NCBI GenBank assembly: GCA_027306505.1
Contig: DAHUZP010000078.1
Coordinates: 1 to 64,000, forward strand
Direction: 5' to 3'
Origin: Thermoplasmata archaeon
GTDB taxonomy: Archaea; Thermoplasmatota; Thermoplasmata; Lutacidiplasmatales; UBA184
Length of the DNA stretch: 64,000 nucleotides
Every line of letters starts with the position of its first letter. Position 1 is the first letter of the stretch. The notes under the pieces were generated by a model that worked only from the letters and a program-made list of their open reading frames with translations, searched no databases and had not been told where the DNA came from. The position numbers and the translations under genes are program-made. Below are positions 40,540-51,048 of the stretch, one piece after another.

Positions 40540-43011
40540 CTAAAACTCGCCGAGGCTCGCCTGCCGCTTCTTGCGTCGTCCCGTCTCGAGGGCCTCGGCG
40601 GCGCTGGTCGTGGGGCCCACCTTCGGGCCCGCCTCCACCGGGGTCCGACCGGTCGCCGTCGAGGAGGCGACCCCACCTCCGAAGAGGTCCTGCTGCTGGG
40701 TCCGCTGCAGGAGCCGCGCCTGGTCCCAGCCGAAGACCTCGGTCACGCGGGAGAGGGTCTGAGCGACGCGCTCCGCGTAGTACTGGTAGTCGGGCTTCCC
40801 CTTGAGCTCCCGGCCCTCGAACCAGGGCTCGACCTGCTGGGGGCTCTTCTTCGCGTTGGTCACGATCCAGGCGACCTTCATCCCCGGCACCACAGGGTAG
40901 CCCTCCTCCTTGAGCTGTCGGAAGACGCGCAGGAAGGGCAGGGCGTCCCTCGTCGCCTCGTTGTACCCTTCCTCCCCGCGGACGGTCCGCGCGATGATGA
41001 AGCGCTCCGTGTCGTACTTCCCCTGCAGGACGGACTGGACCACCTCGCGGGCGCGCTCGCAGGCGCGCTCGACCTCCCCCGAGAGGATGAGGTCGAAGAT
41101 CTCCTGGAGGCTCTGGCTCTGGACGTCGAAGGAGTCCGTCCTCCGGGTCTCGTACCCCCGGACGACGGTGTCCTCCTTTGGCCAGACCTGGCGGGCGACG
41201 TAGCGCTTCTTCACGCCGTGACTGAAGAAGGAGGCGTAGACCCCCTGGAACTCGAGGGAGGCCCCCTCGCGCGAGAAGGTGGAGGAGAGCTTCTCGCCGA
41301 GCGCCCGGGCCCCCTCCAGCGAGGGGTCCGGCGAGCGGACGAAGATGCTGTCGGTGTCGGAGTAGATGACCTCGGCGCCCTCCGCCGCCACGGCGGCGAT
41401 GACGCTCTTGGTCGTCTCCCGGGCGAACGCGGTGATCGCGGCGCCGATCTCCTTGTTCGTGAACCGGTAGAAGGAGCTCGCGAGCACCCCGTAGAAGGAG
41501 TTCATCAGGATCTTGACCGCGTTCTGGAGGCCGTCCAGGTAGAGGCGGGCGTCCTCGTCCTTCGCCGCCTTGAGCTCGCGCTTGAGCCGGTCGCGCTCCC
41601 CCATGAGCGAGCGGAGGATGTCGGGGATGAGGCCCCGACGCACCTCCGGAGCGAGGAACCGGGCCCCGTTGGGGGCGACGACGGTCCCCTTCTCCGGGGA
41701 GAGGGTCGTGAAGCAGATGTTCTTCGAGATGATGATCGACGGGTACATCGACTTGAAGTCGAGGACGACGACCCAGCGCACCAGGTCCGGCTTGATCGCG
41801 TGGACATAGCCCCCTTCGATGGGCGCCTCGCCCGCGGAGCGGCGCGTTGGCGGGACCCCGATGCGGCGGGTGTCGGCCTCAGGGATGAGCAGGGAGTCGA
41901 CGAGGAGGCTCGTGCGGCCGTTCAGGCCCTCCTCGAGGTAGAGATGAGCGACGGTGGCCATGTCCGCCCCTCGCTCCACCGCCCGAAGCTTCCGCAGGAT
42001 CCTGAGGGCGAGGACCGCGTCGTGCTCGCAGTACTCGACGACCTTCGCGGGGTCGCGAGCCCACTCCTCGTCCATGTTCCGGCGGTCGACGTCCTTCTTC
42101 CCTTCCCCCAGCATCGCTCGGGAGACGAACTCGAGCGACTCCTGCTTCGGACGGAGGATCTGCCGGGCGAACCACCAGGCGTCGGCGACGGCGCGGCCGT
42201 GGGCCCTCCACATGCGCTCCCCCACCTCCCCGAGAGGGGCCATGTCCCGCCCCCATGGGAGCGGCTCCATTCCGAGCGCCTGGGCCCGTTCCTGGAGCAG
42301 AGGGATGTCGTACCCCCCGATGTTGTAGCCGACGATGACATCGGGGTCCTCCTTGCGGATCGTCGAGGCAAGGCCCTCAAGGATCGATCGCTCCTCCCCC
42401 TGAAGCCGGAAGCCCTGGGTCGGCCCATCCCCCTTCTGGACCACCCCGCACAGGCAGTAGATCTGACGGTCCTTGATCGAGTTCTCAATGTCGAAGGAGA
42501 GGTAGGTGAGCGGGGGCCGGAAGGGGGGGCAAGGCTCGATCGACCCCTGGACGTGGACCACCTCGTCGGTGGTGTAGAGGCCGCGCACACCTTCGGGCTC
42601 CGGCTCCGCCTCGAAACCGACGGTGAGACCGAGGCCGCGGTCGTAGAGGAACCGGTGCGCGAAGGGGATGTCGCAGGCGAGGACCCCCTCGTCGCCCTCC
42701 TGGTGAGCGTAGCGGCGCCGGTAGTCCGGGACCTTCCACGGGAATCGGATCGTCACCCGGAGCGCATCCCTCTCCGCTCCGCGGTAGAAGACCTTCTGGT
42801 CCTGGAGCTCCAGGACGTCATCGTCGTGGGAGAGGGCTTCCCTCGCCCGCGCGTCGGGCTCGACGAGCATGAACCACGGTCGGTGGTCGTAGCATCGCGC
42901 CGTGACGGAGCGACCCTCCCGGGTCCTTCCGAAGAGCTCGACGACGACGGACCCCCCATCGGGGTGCTGGCGGTACGATCCCCCCAGGAGGAAGAGCTCG
43001 TACCGGGCCAT
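40540..43011 (-). CDS. polB: Family B DNA polymerase
   Basis: An 823-residue replicative-type polymerase. The 3'-5' exonuclease motifs are FDIEN, YNIGGYDIP and YCEHDAVLAL. The polymerase motifs are DFKSMYPSII, KILMNSFYG and YSDTDSIF. The very C-terminus QASLGEF is a PCNA-interacting (PIP) box with a single aromatic residue. No intein is present. The start is supported by a TATA-like CCCTTAAC at 43033-43040, 25 nt upstream, inside the end of the UDG gene. Confidence 0.95.
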   Translation of the reverse strand: MARYELFLLGGSYRQHPDGGSVVVELFGRTREGRSVTARCYDHRPWFMLVEPDARAREALSHDDDVLELQDQKVFYRGAERDALRVTIRFPWKVPDYRRRYAHQEGDEGVLACDIPFAHRFLYDRGLGLTVGFEAEPEPEGVRGLYTTDEVVHVQGSIEPCPPFRPPLTYLSFDIENSIKDRQIYCLCGVVQKGDGPTQGFRLQGEERSILEGLASTIRKEDPDVIVGYNIGGYDIPLLQERAQALGMEPLPWGRDMAPLGEVGERMWRAHGRAVADAWWFARQILRPKQESLEFVSRAMLGEGKKDVDRRNMDEEWARDPAKVVEYCEHDAVLALRILRKLRAVERGADMATVAHLYLEEGLNGRTSLLVDSLLIPEADTRRIGVPPTRRSAGEAPIEGGYVHAIKPDLVRWVVVLDFKSMYPSIIISKNICFTTLSPEKGTVVAPNGARFLAPEVRRGLIPDILRSLMGERDRLKRELKAAKDEDARLYLDGLQNAVKILMNSFYGVLASSFYRFTNKEIGAAITAFARETTKSVIAAVAAEGAEVIYSDTDSIFVRSPDPSLEGARALGEKLSSTFSREGASLEFQGVYASFFSHGVKKRYVARQVWPKEDTVVRGYETRRTDSFDVQSQSLQEIFDLILSGEVERACERAREVVQSVLQGKYDTERFIIARTVRGEEGYNEATRDALPFLRVFRQLKEEGYPVVPGMKVAWIVTNAKKSPQQVEPWFEGRELKGKPDYQYYAERVAQTLSRVTEVFGWDQARLLQRTQQQDLFGGGVASSTATGRTPVEAGPKVGPTTSAAEALETGRRKKRQASLGEF

Positions 43012-43032
43012 GCCCCTCGGACCCGGGCGACG

Positions 43033-43040
43033 GTTAAGGG
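43033..43040 (-). promoter_or_regulatory. TATA-like box of polB
   Basis: CCCTTAAC (minus strand) is 25 nt before the polB ATG, so polB has its own leaderless transcript although it follows the UDG gene by 22 nt. Confidence 0.5.
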
Positions 43041-43672
43041 GTTTTGGCGGCGGTGAAGGCGGCCGACCCGCGCCAGCCCGGGAGCGCTTGGGCGAAGCTC
43101 GCCCAGTCCTGCCGCCAGCGGTCCGCGAACGCTCGGGAGTGGAGCGTCGCCGCCGGATGCAGCATGGGGAAGAGGGGGCGTCCCCCCCATCGGAGCGTGC
43201 GACCGGTCGCCGACGACACCGGCAGCGCCTCCGGTAGGAACGCCTCGAGAGCGTTGGCCCCGAGGGTGATGAGGACCTGGGGGGCGAGGGAGGCGACCTT
43301 CGAGGAGAGCCAGGGCCGGCAGCTGGACGCCGCCTCCCGAAGGAAGCGGTTCTCGGGGGGTCGGCACATGAGCACGTTGGTCACCCCCCACTCCTCCGGG
43401 CGAAGCCCCGAGGAAGCGGCGGCGGCGTCCAAGAGACGCCCCGCCCTTCCCACGAAGGGGAGTCCCTGGAGGTCCTCCTGCGCTCCGGGCGCCTCTCCCA
43501 CGAAGAGGAAGAACGGTCGGGGCGGACCGCGGTAGACGACCACCTGGCGGCGCGTCGAGGCGAGGTCGCAGCGCGCGCACCGCTGCATCTCCGGCAGCAG
43601 GCGCTCCCAAGGGGTCGGGGCGACCACTTCGGCGGGGGAGGGCCCTCGAGGGCCCCGGGATCTTCTCGGCAT
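43034..43672 (-). CDS. udg: Uracil-DNA glycosylase, family 4 (Fe-S type)
   Basis: A 212-residue glycosylase that removes uracil from DNA. Motif 1 is VGEAPGAQED and motif 2 is HPAATLH. The four cluster ligands are visible: CARC near the N-terminus, Cys in LMCRPPENR and Cys in ASSCRPW. It lies between the AAA/TPR gene (14-nt gap) and polB, and the pairing with polB fits replication-linked repair of deaminated cytosine in a high-GC genome. Confidence 0.93.
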   Translation of the reverse strand: MPRRSRGPRGPSPAEVVAPTPWERLLPEMQRCARCDLASTRRQVVVYRGPPRPFFLFVGEAPGAQEDLQGLPFVGRAGRLLDAAAASSGLRPEEWGVTNVLMCRPPENRFLREAASSCRPWLSSKVASLAPQVLITLGANALEAFLPEALPVSSATGRTLRWGGRPLFPMLHPAATLHSRAFADRWRQDWASFAQALPGWRGSAAFTAAKTP

Positions 43673-43686
43673 GGGAGAAGGTCCCC

Positions 43687-46600
43687 TCACTCCGCCGAGC
43701 GGGCGCGAGGGAGCTCGAGGGAGAGGCCCGGGGGGTCCTTCGGCCAGGAGCGTTCGGCGAGCTGCATGAGCCCGTGCGACCGCTTCTCCGTGGCCTCCGC
43801 TTCCGTCAGCCGCCCCTCCAGACGGGCGATGCGGGCCTCGAGGTCGACGAAGAGCGCCTCCTGGTACTGGTTCCCGGAGCGCAGGGAGAACGCCTGGCGG
43901 CCGCGTTCCAGGTAGCCCTTGGCTCGGGCAGGGTCCTTGAGCCGTGTCGCGAAGTCGGCCATCGTCGTCCACATCTGGATGTGCTCGTCGCTGTCGGCCC
44001 GTCTCGGGATGGTGGCGGCGAGGTGGTCCAGCTTCGCGAGCGCCCCCTGGAGGTCCCCGGTGATCTCTCCCTCCACCTCGTGGCTCAGGATCGTGGCCTC
44101 GACATCGTACTCGTGGTGACCCACCTTGTGGGAGAGCAGGCGTGACCTCTCCCCGGCCGCCCGGGCCTCCGGGAACCTCCGCTGCAACTTGAGCGACCTC
44201 GCGAGCGCGGACGTCGCGGAGACCTCCGCGCGGAGCACGCCGAACTTGAGCGCGATGTCGAGCGACACCCTCGCGAGGCGCTCCGCCCGCAGGGCGTCGC
44301 CCAGGAAGTTGAGGTGCGAGGCGGCGTTGGCGAGGCTGATCGCGCACCCCGCCATCTGGCCGATCCTTCGGGACTGGCGGTAGGCTTCCAAGAAGTCGAG
44401 GTAGCCCCCGGAGAAGTCTCCCGCGTTGCTCGCGATCGCCCCTCGCGTGTTCATCGCGGCGGCGAGCTTGCCCGCGTCGTCGCACGCCCTGGCGATCTCG
44501 AGCCCGCGCTCCAGGGCGACCCTCGCCTCGTCCCACCGGTGCAGGAAGGAGAGGGCGAAGGCGACCTGGATGTTCGTGGTCGCTCCGAGGGGGGAGGGGG
44601 GCCTCCCCTCCAGCAGCTTCACCGCGAGCTGCTCCTGCTCCAGGGCGGGCTCCCACTGTTGGAGGGCGATGAGGGACGCCCCCCTGGCGAGGTGGGCCTT
44701 CGCGACCACGTCCGAAGGGATCTCCCCCGGGGACCGCTGGCTCATCTCGATGACCTCCCGGGCCCGCTCGTCCGCCTCCTTCAATGAGAGGTCGCGAAGG
44801 CAGATCGCGAGGTCCGCGAGGACCTCCGCACGCATGGCGAAGGGGGGGCCCTCGGAGAGGAGCGCCTGGAGCGTGTCCCGGGGCACCCGGGGGTTCCCGC
44901 GGCCGTCGAGCTCGAAGGCCGTTCGGACCTCCTCGAGCCAGAGGTCCCATCGCTCGGTGCCCGAGGAGCGGCGGAGCTGGCGGACCCACTGGAGGTAGGT
45001 CCCCGCGACCTCGACCGCCGACCGGTCGATAGCGGATCGGATCGCCCGGACGATCCATTCTCGAGCGAGGTCCCCGGCCCGGGCCTCGTAGAGCAACCGC
45101 GCGCAGGCCTCGATGTCCAAGGGACGGTGGACGGTCCACCATTTGGCGAGCCGCTCGGCGAACTCCCGTCGCCGGGCAGGTTCCATGTCGGAGAGGGTGA
45201 CCTCCCAGACCAGAGGGTGCGCGCAGCCCCAACGGTCCCCTTCCGGCTCCACCAGGCGACGGACGCGATGGAGCCGCTGAACGATCTCACGGACCGTGGG
45301 GAGCGGGAGGTCCAGCGCCGCTGCCACCGGGGCGAGGTCGAACTCGCTGCCGGCTACGGAGGCGCACTCCAGCACCTTGCGCTCCTCCGTCGTGAGCGAC
45401 TCCAGGCGGCGGACCACGAGCCGCCGGATCGACCCGGGGAGCAGGTTCCCCTCCTCCCCAGCTTCGCTCGCGGGAAGGTCGAGGGACCCGCCTTGAGGGC
45501 CACCGCGAAGCCGCCCCCCCTCGACGAGCTGGAGGAGGATCTCCCGGAGGAAGTAGGGGTTCCCTTCCGTGCGATGGACGATGCGGGCGATGGCGTCAGG
45601 GGGGTCCTGCTCTAGGGAAGTGACGCCCACGAGGGAGCAGGCGAGCTCCTGCGCCTCTCCCTGGCGCAACCCGCGGAGGGTGAGGGTCCGCAGCAGCCCT
45701 TCCCGGGCGAGACCGTCGCGAACCTCGTCGAGCCCGTTCGGGAAGCTGGTCCGGTCCTTGCTGTCCTCCTCTCGCAGGGCCCCGACCAGGACGACCGGAA
45801 GGCCGGACAGGTTCCTCGCGAGGAACTGGAAGGCCGAGACGGACTGCGGGTCCGCCCACTGTAGGTCGTCCATCAGGAGCAGCTGGGGCGACCCGGCGCT
45901 CAGCTCCTCCAGGGTGCTGAGGTAGCGGAGGAGCGTCAGCGCAGGGGTCTCCTGAGAGGTGGGACCTCCGCGCGTCGCTCCGGGGGGTTCGGCCGAAGCC
46001 TCGCGCACGACCTCGGCGTCGGACTCCATGAGCGAGACCTCCCGGGTCTCGAGCGACGCGGGGTTCAGCGCCACCAGGAGGTGACCGCCGCTCTCGGAAG
46101 CGACGTCGTTCAACAACTGGAGCAGGCGCAGCACGGGCGGGAACGAGCCCTGGCTGATGAGATACTCGATCCCCTCCAGGGCGACCGTTCGACCCGGGCC
46201 GCCTCTCAGGTGGGTCTCGAGCCGCTCTCCCAGCTGGTCCAGAGCGCCGGGCGCGATGTGATCCGGCCCCTCCAGGCGCGTCACCCAGACGATGGAGGTC
46301 CCGTCTTGGAGCGCGGGCCGGGCCTGACGGAGGGAGGCGGGCCTCTCTCGGGTGGCCACGAGGAGGTTCCCCGGTCCTGCACGGGCCTCCACGATGGACC
46401 AGAAGCGGCGCGGGCGCTCCTCCTCCACCAGTTGGAAAGGGGGAAAGGAACGGTCCTGCGGACCGGCGGACGCCGATCGACCGCCCGTAGAGGGTGCGAC
46501 GCAGGCGTGCCGGAAGACCTGCTCCAGAGGGAAGAAGGGGGCCAGCGACTCCTTCAGGCAGGTCGTGGTCCGGACCTGGAACCCGAGCCCCCGTCCGTCC

Positions 46601-46782
46601 TCCTCCAGGCTTCGGAGGAGCCGGGTCTTGCCCATCCCCCCTGGACCGACGATGGCCCAGACCTGCCCCTGGCCGGACCTCGCTCGCTCGAGCGAGGCGC
46701 GGAGCTCGTTCGTCTCGGACGACCGCCCGAACAAGGGGGAGCTCGCGTCAGCAGCGCGGACCCCCCGACCGGCCATCCCCAC
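43687..46782 (-). CDS. Large AAA/NACHT-like ATPase with inserted DUF835-like domain and TPR repeats
   Basis: A 1031-residue protein. Walker A is GPGGMGKT (about 46-53). Walker B LLLMDD is only at about 301-306, because a segment of about 150 residues (116-262) between them matches the DUF835 pattern: [30 protein letters not shown] and a final [10 protein letters not shown]. The AAA_16/MalT-like core continues with NPYFLREIL and a winged-helix-like part ([28 protein letters not shown]). The C-terminal half is TPR-like helical repeats ([26 protein letters not shown]). No DNA-binding domain was recognised. It is probably a signal-sensing ATPase. The GTG at 46782 is 26 nt from a TATA-like element. 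Confidence 0.8.
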   Translation of the reverse strand: MGMAGRGVRAADASSPLFGRSSETNELRASLERARSGQGQVWAIVGPGGMGKTRLLRSLEEDGRGLGFQVRTTTCLKESLAPFFPLEQVFRHACVAPSTGGRSASAGPQDRSFPPFQLVEEERPRRFWSIVEARAGPGNLLVATRERPASLRQARPALQDGTSIVWVTRLEGPDHIAPGALDQLGERLETHLRGGPGRTVALEGIEYLISQGSFPPVLRLLQLLNDVASESGGHLLVALNPASLETREVSLMESDAEVVREASAEPPGATRGGPTSQETPALTLLRYLSTLEELSAGSPQLLLMDDLQWADPQSVSAFQFLARNLSGLPVVLVGALREEDSKDRTSFPNGLDEVRDGLAREGLLRTLTLRGLRQGEAQELACSLVGVTSLEQDPPDAIARIVHRTEGNPYFLREILLQLVEGGRLRGGPQGGSLDLPASEAGEEGNLLPGSIRRLVVRRLESLTTEERKVLECASVAGSEFDLAPVAAALDLPLPTVREIVQRLHRVRRLVEPEGDRWGCAHPLVWEVTLSDMEPARRREFAERLAKWWTVHRPLDIEACARLLYEARAGDLAREWIVRAIRSAIDRSAVEVAGTYLQWVRQLRRSSGTERWDLWLEEVRTAFELDGRGNPRVPRDTLQALLSEGPPFAMRAEVLADLAICLRDLSLKEADERAREVIEMSQRSPGEIPSDVVAKAHLARGASLIALQQWEPALEQEQLAVKLLEGRPPSPLGATTNIQVAFALSFLHRWDEARVALERGLEIARACDDAGKLAAAMNTRGAIASNAGDFSGGYLDFLEAYRQSRRIGQMAGCAISLANAASHLNFLGDALRAERLARVSLDIALKFGVLRAEVSATSALARSLKLQRRFPEARAAGERSRLLSHKVGHHEYDVEATILSHEVEGEITGDLQGALAKLDHLAATIPRRADSDEHIQMWTTMADFATRLKDPARAKGYLERGRQAFSLRSGNQYQEALFVDLEARIARLEGRLTEAEATEKRSHGLMQLAERSWPKDPPGLSLELPRARSAE

Positions 46783-46803
46783 GCACGGGGCACGGGGACG
46801 CGG

Positions 46804-46812
46804 GCTTAATCG
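46804..46812 (-). promoter_or_regulatory. TATA-like box of the AAA/TPR gene
   Basis: CGATTAAGC on the minus strand is centred 26 nt before the GTG at 46782. Confidence 0.45.
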
Positions 46813-46880
46813 ATTCGCGCTGGTCCGTCCCTTCCGCCCCTCACGTTGGTGGTCCGCCGGCGCTGCACGGCCATGGACAG

Positions 46881-46890
46881 CATTTTATAG
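46881..46890 (+). promoter_or_regulatory. TATA-like box of the S12-S7-EF-2 operon
   Basis: CATTTTATAG is a strong archaeal TATA match. Initiation near 46907 would leave a short leader before the S12 ATG at 46929. Confidence 0.6.
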
Positions 46891-46928
46891 CGAACCTATG
46901 TCGGCCCGACCCCCTCAAGGGACCCCTC

Positions 46929-47372
46929 ATGGCACCTCCACCCCCACCGTCCGGCACCTTCTCCGCAGGGAAGCTTCGTCAGCTCCACCAGCGGCGCCGA
47001 TGGTCGGACCGATACTACAAGCGACGGGCGGAGCACCTCAAGGAGCGCTCGGACCCGTTGGAGGGCGCGCCCCAGGCCCGAGGGATCGTCCTCGAGAAGG
47101 TCGGGGTCGAGGCGAAGCAGCCCAACTCTGCGATCCGCAAGTGCGTCAAGGTCCAGCTCATCAAGAACGGCCGGCAGGTCACCGCCTTCGCGGTGGGGGA
47201 CGGGGCCATCAACTTCATCGACGAGCACGACGAGGTGCTGGTCGAGGGCATCGGTGGACGCATGGGACGGTCCTACGGTGACATTCCCGGGGTCCGGTAC
47301 AAGGTCATCAAGGTCAACAACGTGTCCCTGGACGAGCTGGTCCGGGGCCGCAAGGAGAAGCCGCAACGATGA
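46929..47372 (+). CDS. rps12: Small-subunit ribosomal protein S12
   Basis: A 147-residue archaeal-type S12 with [41 protein letters not shown] and [16 protein letters not shown]. It lines the decoding centre. It begins the classical archaeal string S12-S7-EF-2. The true start is MAPPPPPSG at 46929, since the longer frame runs into the promoter. The stop overlaps S7 by four bases. Confidence 0.97.
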   Translation: MAPPPPPSGTFSAGKLRQLHQRRRWSDRYYKRRAEHLKERSDPLEGAPQARGIVLEKVGVEAKQPNSAIRKCVKVQLIKNGRQVTAFAVGDGAINFIDEHDEVLVEGIGGRMGRSYGDIPGVRYKVIKVNNVSLDELVRGRKEKPQR

Positions 47373-48088
47373 CGCCCAGGGAGGAGAAGTCCACCGCCGC
47401 CCCCTCCGGCGCCCCCACCTCGCCCCCCGCGCCCGCCGGGGCCCCTGTCCCCAGTTCGGAAGCGATGGGAGAGGACGCGGTCCTTCCCACGAGCGCACCG
47501 GCCGAGCCCCCCCGCCCGCGGCTGCCCTTCCCTCCCCTCTTCGGGAAGTTCAGCTTCGAGGGGGTCGAGGTCCACGATCCGGGCCTCAAGAACTACCTCT
47601 TCCTCGACCCGGTCTACCTGCCGCACTCGGAGGGCCGACTCGCCGTCCAGCCCTTCTCGAAGTCGCGGATGCACGTGGTGGAGCGGCTCGCGAACGACCT
47701 CATGAAGACGGGGAAGTTCACCGGGAAGAAGGCGAAGGCGCTCAAGACCGTCCGTGACGCGATGGTCGTGCTCGCGAAGCAGCCCGGGGCGAACCCGCTG
47801 CAGCTCCTGGTCGACGCGATCGAGAACTCGGCCCCCCGCGAGGAGGTCACCCGTCTCCAGTTCGGAGGCATTTCCGTTCCAAGGGCCGTGGACTCCGCCC
47901 CGGCCCGCCGCTTGGCGGTCGCCCTACGCAACCTCGCCCAGGGTGCGATCCAGGCGAACAAGGGGCCTGGGGTCTCCATCTCCGACGCGCTCGCCAAGGA
48001 GATCCTGCTGGCCTCGAAGGGGGACGCCGCGTCCTACGCCGTAGCCCGCAAGGACGAGGTCGAGCGTGTGGCGCAGTCCGCCCGCTGA
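47369..48088 (+). CDS. rps7: Small-subunit ribosomal protein S7
   Basis: A 239-residue S7 that organises the 3' major domain of 16S rRNA. The core begins around [19 protein letters not shown] and includes [31 protein letters not shown] and [16 protein letters not shown]. The first 50 residues are an acidic/Pro/Ala extension not found in most homologues. The ATG overlaps the S12 stop. Confidence 0.96.
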   Translation: MTPREEKSTAAPSGAPTSPPAPAGAPVPSSEAMGEDAVLPTSAPAEPPRPRLPFPPLFGKFSFEGVEVHDPGLKNYLFLDPVYLPHSEGRLAVQPFSKSRMHVVERLANDLMKTGKFTGKKAKALKTVRDAMVVLAKQPGANPLQLLVDAIENSAPREEVTRLQFGGISVPRAVDSAPARRLAVALRNLAQGAIQANKGPGVSISDALAKEILLASKGDAASYAVARKDEVERVAQSAR

Positions 48089-48152
48089 GCGCCCTGGGAG
48101 CGCGCCGCAGGACCGGACGGGACCGTAGGAGAACAGGAGAGGAGGAGCCACC

Positions 48153-50357
48153 ATGGGACACATTCGAGCCGAGCTCGCGAGGGCCATTCCCCAGATGATG
48201 CACGTCCGGGAGAACATCCGGAACATCGGGATCGTCGCGCACATCCACCACGGCAAGACGACCCTCTCGGACAACCTGCTCGCCGCCGCCGGGATGATCA
48301 GCGAGGAGCTCGCCGGCAAGCAGCTCTACCTCAACTTCGACGAGCAGGAGCAGGCGCGCCTGCTCACGATCAACAACGCGGACGTCACCATCGTCCACGC
48401 CTACGAGGGCAAGAGCTACCTCATCAACCTCATCGACACCCCCGGGCACGTGGACTTCGGGGGTGACGTCACCCGCGCCATGCGGGCCGTGGACGGCGCC
48501 GTGGTCCTGGTCTGCGCGGTCGAAGGCGTCATGGCCCAGACGGAGACCGTGCTCCGCCAGGCGCTGCGCGAGAAGGTCAAGCCCATCCTTTTCATCAACA
48601 AGGTCGACCGGGCCATCCGGGAGCTCAAGCTCACCTCGGACGCGATGCAGAAGCGCTTCGCGACCATCATCACCGAGGTCAACGAGCTCATCCGCAGGAT
48701 GGCGCCGGACGAGTTCATCGACAAGTGGATGGTCAACCCGACCAACGGGACCGTCGCCTTCGGAAGCGGCCACGACAACTGGGCGATCAGCATCCCCTAC
48801 ATGCAACGCACCGGGGTCAAGTTCCCCCAGATCGTCGACATGGTCAACACGGGCCGGGGCAAGGAGCTCGCGAACGTCGCGAAGATCAACGACGTCGTCT
48901 TCGACATGGTCGTGAAGCACCTGCCGAGCCCGCTCGAGGCCCAGCGCTACCGGATCCCCCACATCTGGAAGGGCCCGCTCGAGAGCCGGGTCGGCCAGGC
49001 GGAGGTCTCCTGCGACCCGGAGGGACCGCTCGCCTTCATGATTACCGACATCACCATGGACCCCAACGCCGGGGAGATCGCGACCGGTCGCGTCTTTTCC
49101 GGTCGCGTCGCCAAGGGGACCGAGGTCAACATCGTCGGGACGAAGGCGAAGAACCGCATCCAGCACGTCTCCCTCTTCATGGGCCCCGAGCGGCTCATGG
49201 TGGAGGAGGTCACGGCGGGGAACATCGCCGCCGTCATCGGTCTCACCGACGCCTTCGTCGGCTCCACCATCTCCACCGACCCCGAGATGGTCGAGTTCGA
49301 GGAGATCCGGCACGTGAGCGAGCCCGTCGTCACGGTCGCGATCGAGCCGAAGCACATGGGCGACCTCCCCAAGCTCATCGAGACCATGAGGAAGGTCGCG
49401 AAGGAGGACGCCTCGCTCCGCGTCGAGATCAACAACGAGACGGGGGAGCACCTGCTCTCCGGGATGGGCGAGCTCCACCTCGAGATCACCCAGTACCGGA
49501 TCATCAACGACTACCACGTGGAGATCACCGCCTCCCCGCCCATCGTCGTCTACCGCGAGACCGTCGCGGGCAAGACGCCCCACGCCTTCGAGGGGAAGTC
49601 CCCGAACAAGCACAACCGGTTCTACATCGAGACCGAGCGGCTCCCTGAAGCCGTGGTGAAGGCGATCCAGGAAGGGGAGATCCACCAGGGGAAGTCCTTC
49701 AAGGACATCAAATCGGTCGTCCAGAAGCTGGTGGACCTGGGGATCGACCGCGACGAGGCCAAGGGGATCACGGCGGTGCAGGACACCAACATCCTCTTCG
49801 ACGCGACGAAGGGCATCCAGTACCTCCACGAGACGATGGACCTGGTCATCGACGCCTTCAAGGAGGCGATGGACCGGGGCCCCCTCGCGGCGGAGAAGTG
49901 CCGCGGCCTCCTGGTCCGGGTCATCGACGCGAAGCTCCATGAGGACTCCATCCACCGTGGGCCCGGCCAGACGATCCCGGCGGTGCGCTCGGCGATCTAC
50001 GGGGCCATGTGCACGGCGGGCCGGGTCCTGATGGAACCCATCAGCAAGGTCACCGTGAACGTCCCCCAGGAGGTCCTCGCAGGCGCGACGCGCGAGATGC
50101 AGCGGCGCCGGGGCGAGATCATGGACATGACCCAGGTGGGCGACCTCAACACGATCGTGGCGAAGGTGCCCGTCAAGGAGCTCTTCGGCTTCGCGAGCGA
50201 CCTGCGCAGCGCGACCGCGGGGAAGGTGCTCTGGAGCACGGAGACCCTCGGCTACGAGCAGCTCCCGAAGGAGCTGCAGACCCCGGTCGTCGCCGAGGTC
50301 CGCACGCGGCGCGGTCTCAAGCCCGAGCCCTACGACGCCTCCTACTACGCGGGCTGA
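48153..50357 (+). CDS. Elongation factor 2
   Basis: A 734-residue translocase GTPase. G1 reads AHIHHGKTT, G3 DTPGHVDFG and G4 NKVDR. The diphthamide loop SIHRGPGQTIPAVRSA carries the modified His near the C-terminus. The G1 motif has His where Asp is nearly universal (AHIDHGKTT), with the codon CAC clear in the DNA. All other domains look complete, so the protein should be functional. It is separated from S7 by 64 nt with a good GGAGAGGAGG site before the ATG. Confidence 0.95.
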   Translation: MGHIRAELARAIPQMMHVRENIRNIGIVAHIHHGKTTLSDNLLAAAGMISEELAGKQLYLNFDEQEQARLLTINNADVTIVHAYEGKSYLINLIDTPGHVDFGGDVTRAMRAVDGAVVLVCAVEGVMAQTETVLRQALREKVKPILFINKVDRAIRELKLTSDAMQKRFATIITEVNELIRRMAPDEFIDKWMVNPTNGTVAFGSGHDNWAISIPYMQRTGVKFPQIVDMVNTGRGKELANVAKINDVVFDMVVKHLPSPLEAQRYRIPHIWKGPLESRVGQAEVSCDPEGPLAFMITDITMDPNAGEIATGRVFSGRVAKGTEVNIVGTKAKNRIQHVSLFMGPERLMVEEVTAGNIAAVIGLTDAFVGSTISTDPEMVEFEEIRHVSEPVVTVAIEPKHMGDLPKLIETMRKVAKEDASLRVEINNETGEHLLSGMGELHLEITQYRIINDYHVEITASPPIVVYRETVAGKTPHAFEGKSPNKHNRFYIETERLPEAVVKAIQEGEIHQGKSFKDIKSVVQKLVDLGIDRDEAKGITAVQDTNILFDATKGIQYLHETMDLVIDAFKEAMDRGPLAAEKCRGLLVRVIDAKLHEDSIHRGPGQTIPAVRSAIYGAMCTAGRVLMEPISKVTVNVPQEVLAGATREMQRRRGEIMDMTQVGDLNTIVAKVPVKELFGFASDLRSATAGKVLWSTETLGYEQLPKELQTPVVAEVRTRRGLKPEPYDASYYAG

Positions 50358-50373
50358 ACGCCAGGCGAGGGGG

Positions 50374-50388
50374 TCCCCGCAGGGGACG
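50374..50388. terminator. GTCCCC/GGGGAC hairpin between convergent genes
   Basis: GTCCCC (50374-50379) pairs with GGGGAC (50383-50388) around GCA, between the EF-2 and methyltransferase stops. Confidence 0.5.
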
Positions 50389-50405
50389 GGACGGCGCGAC
50401 CGGCT

Positions 50406-51026
50406 CTACGAGGAGCGGGAGCGCTTCCGGTCGGTCAGGCTCTCCTCCAGGGTCGACTGCCGGCCCTCACGGCGGTGGGGGGAGCGGCCCTTGGTGGGGA
50501 GCGGGTAGATGCCCTCGTGACGGAGGAGCCACTGCTTGCGCCAGAGCCCCAGGCCGAAACCGGTGAGCGACCGGTCCTGTCCCACGAGCCGGTGGCAGGG
50601 CACGATGATCGGGATGGGGTTGCGATGGGCCGCGCCGCCCACGGCCCTCGCGGCCTGGGGTTGTCCAATCCGTCGCGCGACCTCCCCGTAGCTCCGGAAG
50701 CTGCCGAAGGGGATCTGGTTCAGCCCGAACCAGACCTTGCGATCGAACGGGCTGCCGGAGACGAAGGCGAGCTCCACGTCGAAGGTCTGCCTCTCCCCGG
50801 TGAAGTACTCCCTCAGCTGCTCGGGAGGCGAGCCCCGGGCGAACCCCCGACGCTCGACCCGGTCGACGTCGGAGGGACCGCTGCGCTCCATCCCTCGCTC
50901 CATGAGGTCGATGTAGGCGACCTTGCGGCCGTCGTACCCGACGCGGAAGGTGCCGATGGGGCTCCGGACGTCGGCCGTCCTTAGCCCGTCGAGACCCGCG
51001 GGTACGGGGAGCTTGGTCCGGGTCAT
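50406..51026 (-). CDS. ogt: O6-methylguanine-DNA methyltransferase
   Basis: A 206-residue suicide repair protein. IPIIVPCHRLVG contains the acceptor Cys, followed by LTGFGLGLWRKQWLL. The DNA-binding helix SYGEVARRIGQPQAARAVGGA carries the Arg finger. The last 30 residues are a basic Ser/Arg tail outside the family. The ATG at 51026 is 26 nt from the TATA-like CTTTAAG at 51049-51055. Confidence 0.94.
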   Translation of the reverse strand: MTRTKLPVPAGLDGLRTADVRSPIGTFRVGYDGRKVAYIDLMERGMERSGPSDVDRVERRGFARGSPPEQLREYFTGERQTFDVELAFVSGSPFDRKVWFGLNQIPFGSFRSYGEVARRIGQPQAARAVGGAAHRNPIPIIVPCHRLVGQDRSLTGFGLGLWRKQWLLRHEGIYPLPTKGRSPHRREGRQSTLEESLTDRKRSRSS

Positions 51027-51048
51027 GCACGTTGGAAGCCCGTAGACC

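Noticed and set aside
43034-45232. 732-codon minus-strand frame running from the UDG gene into the AAA/TPR gene
   Set aside because: Only its last 212 codons (from 43672) resemble a protein family. The rest is a frame shadow of the AAA/TPR gene.
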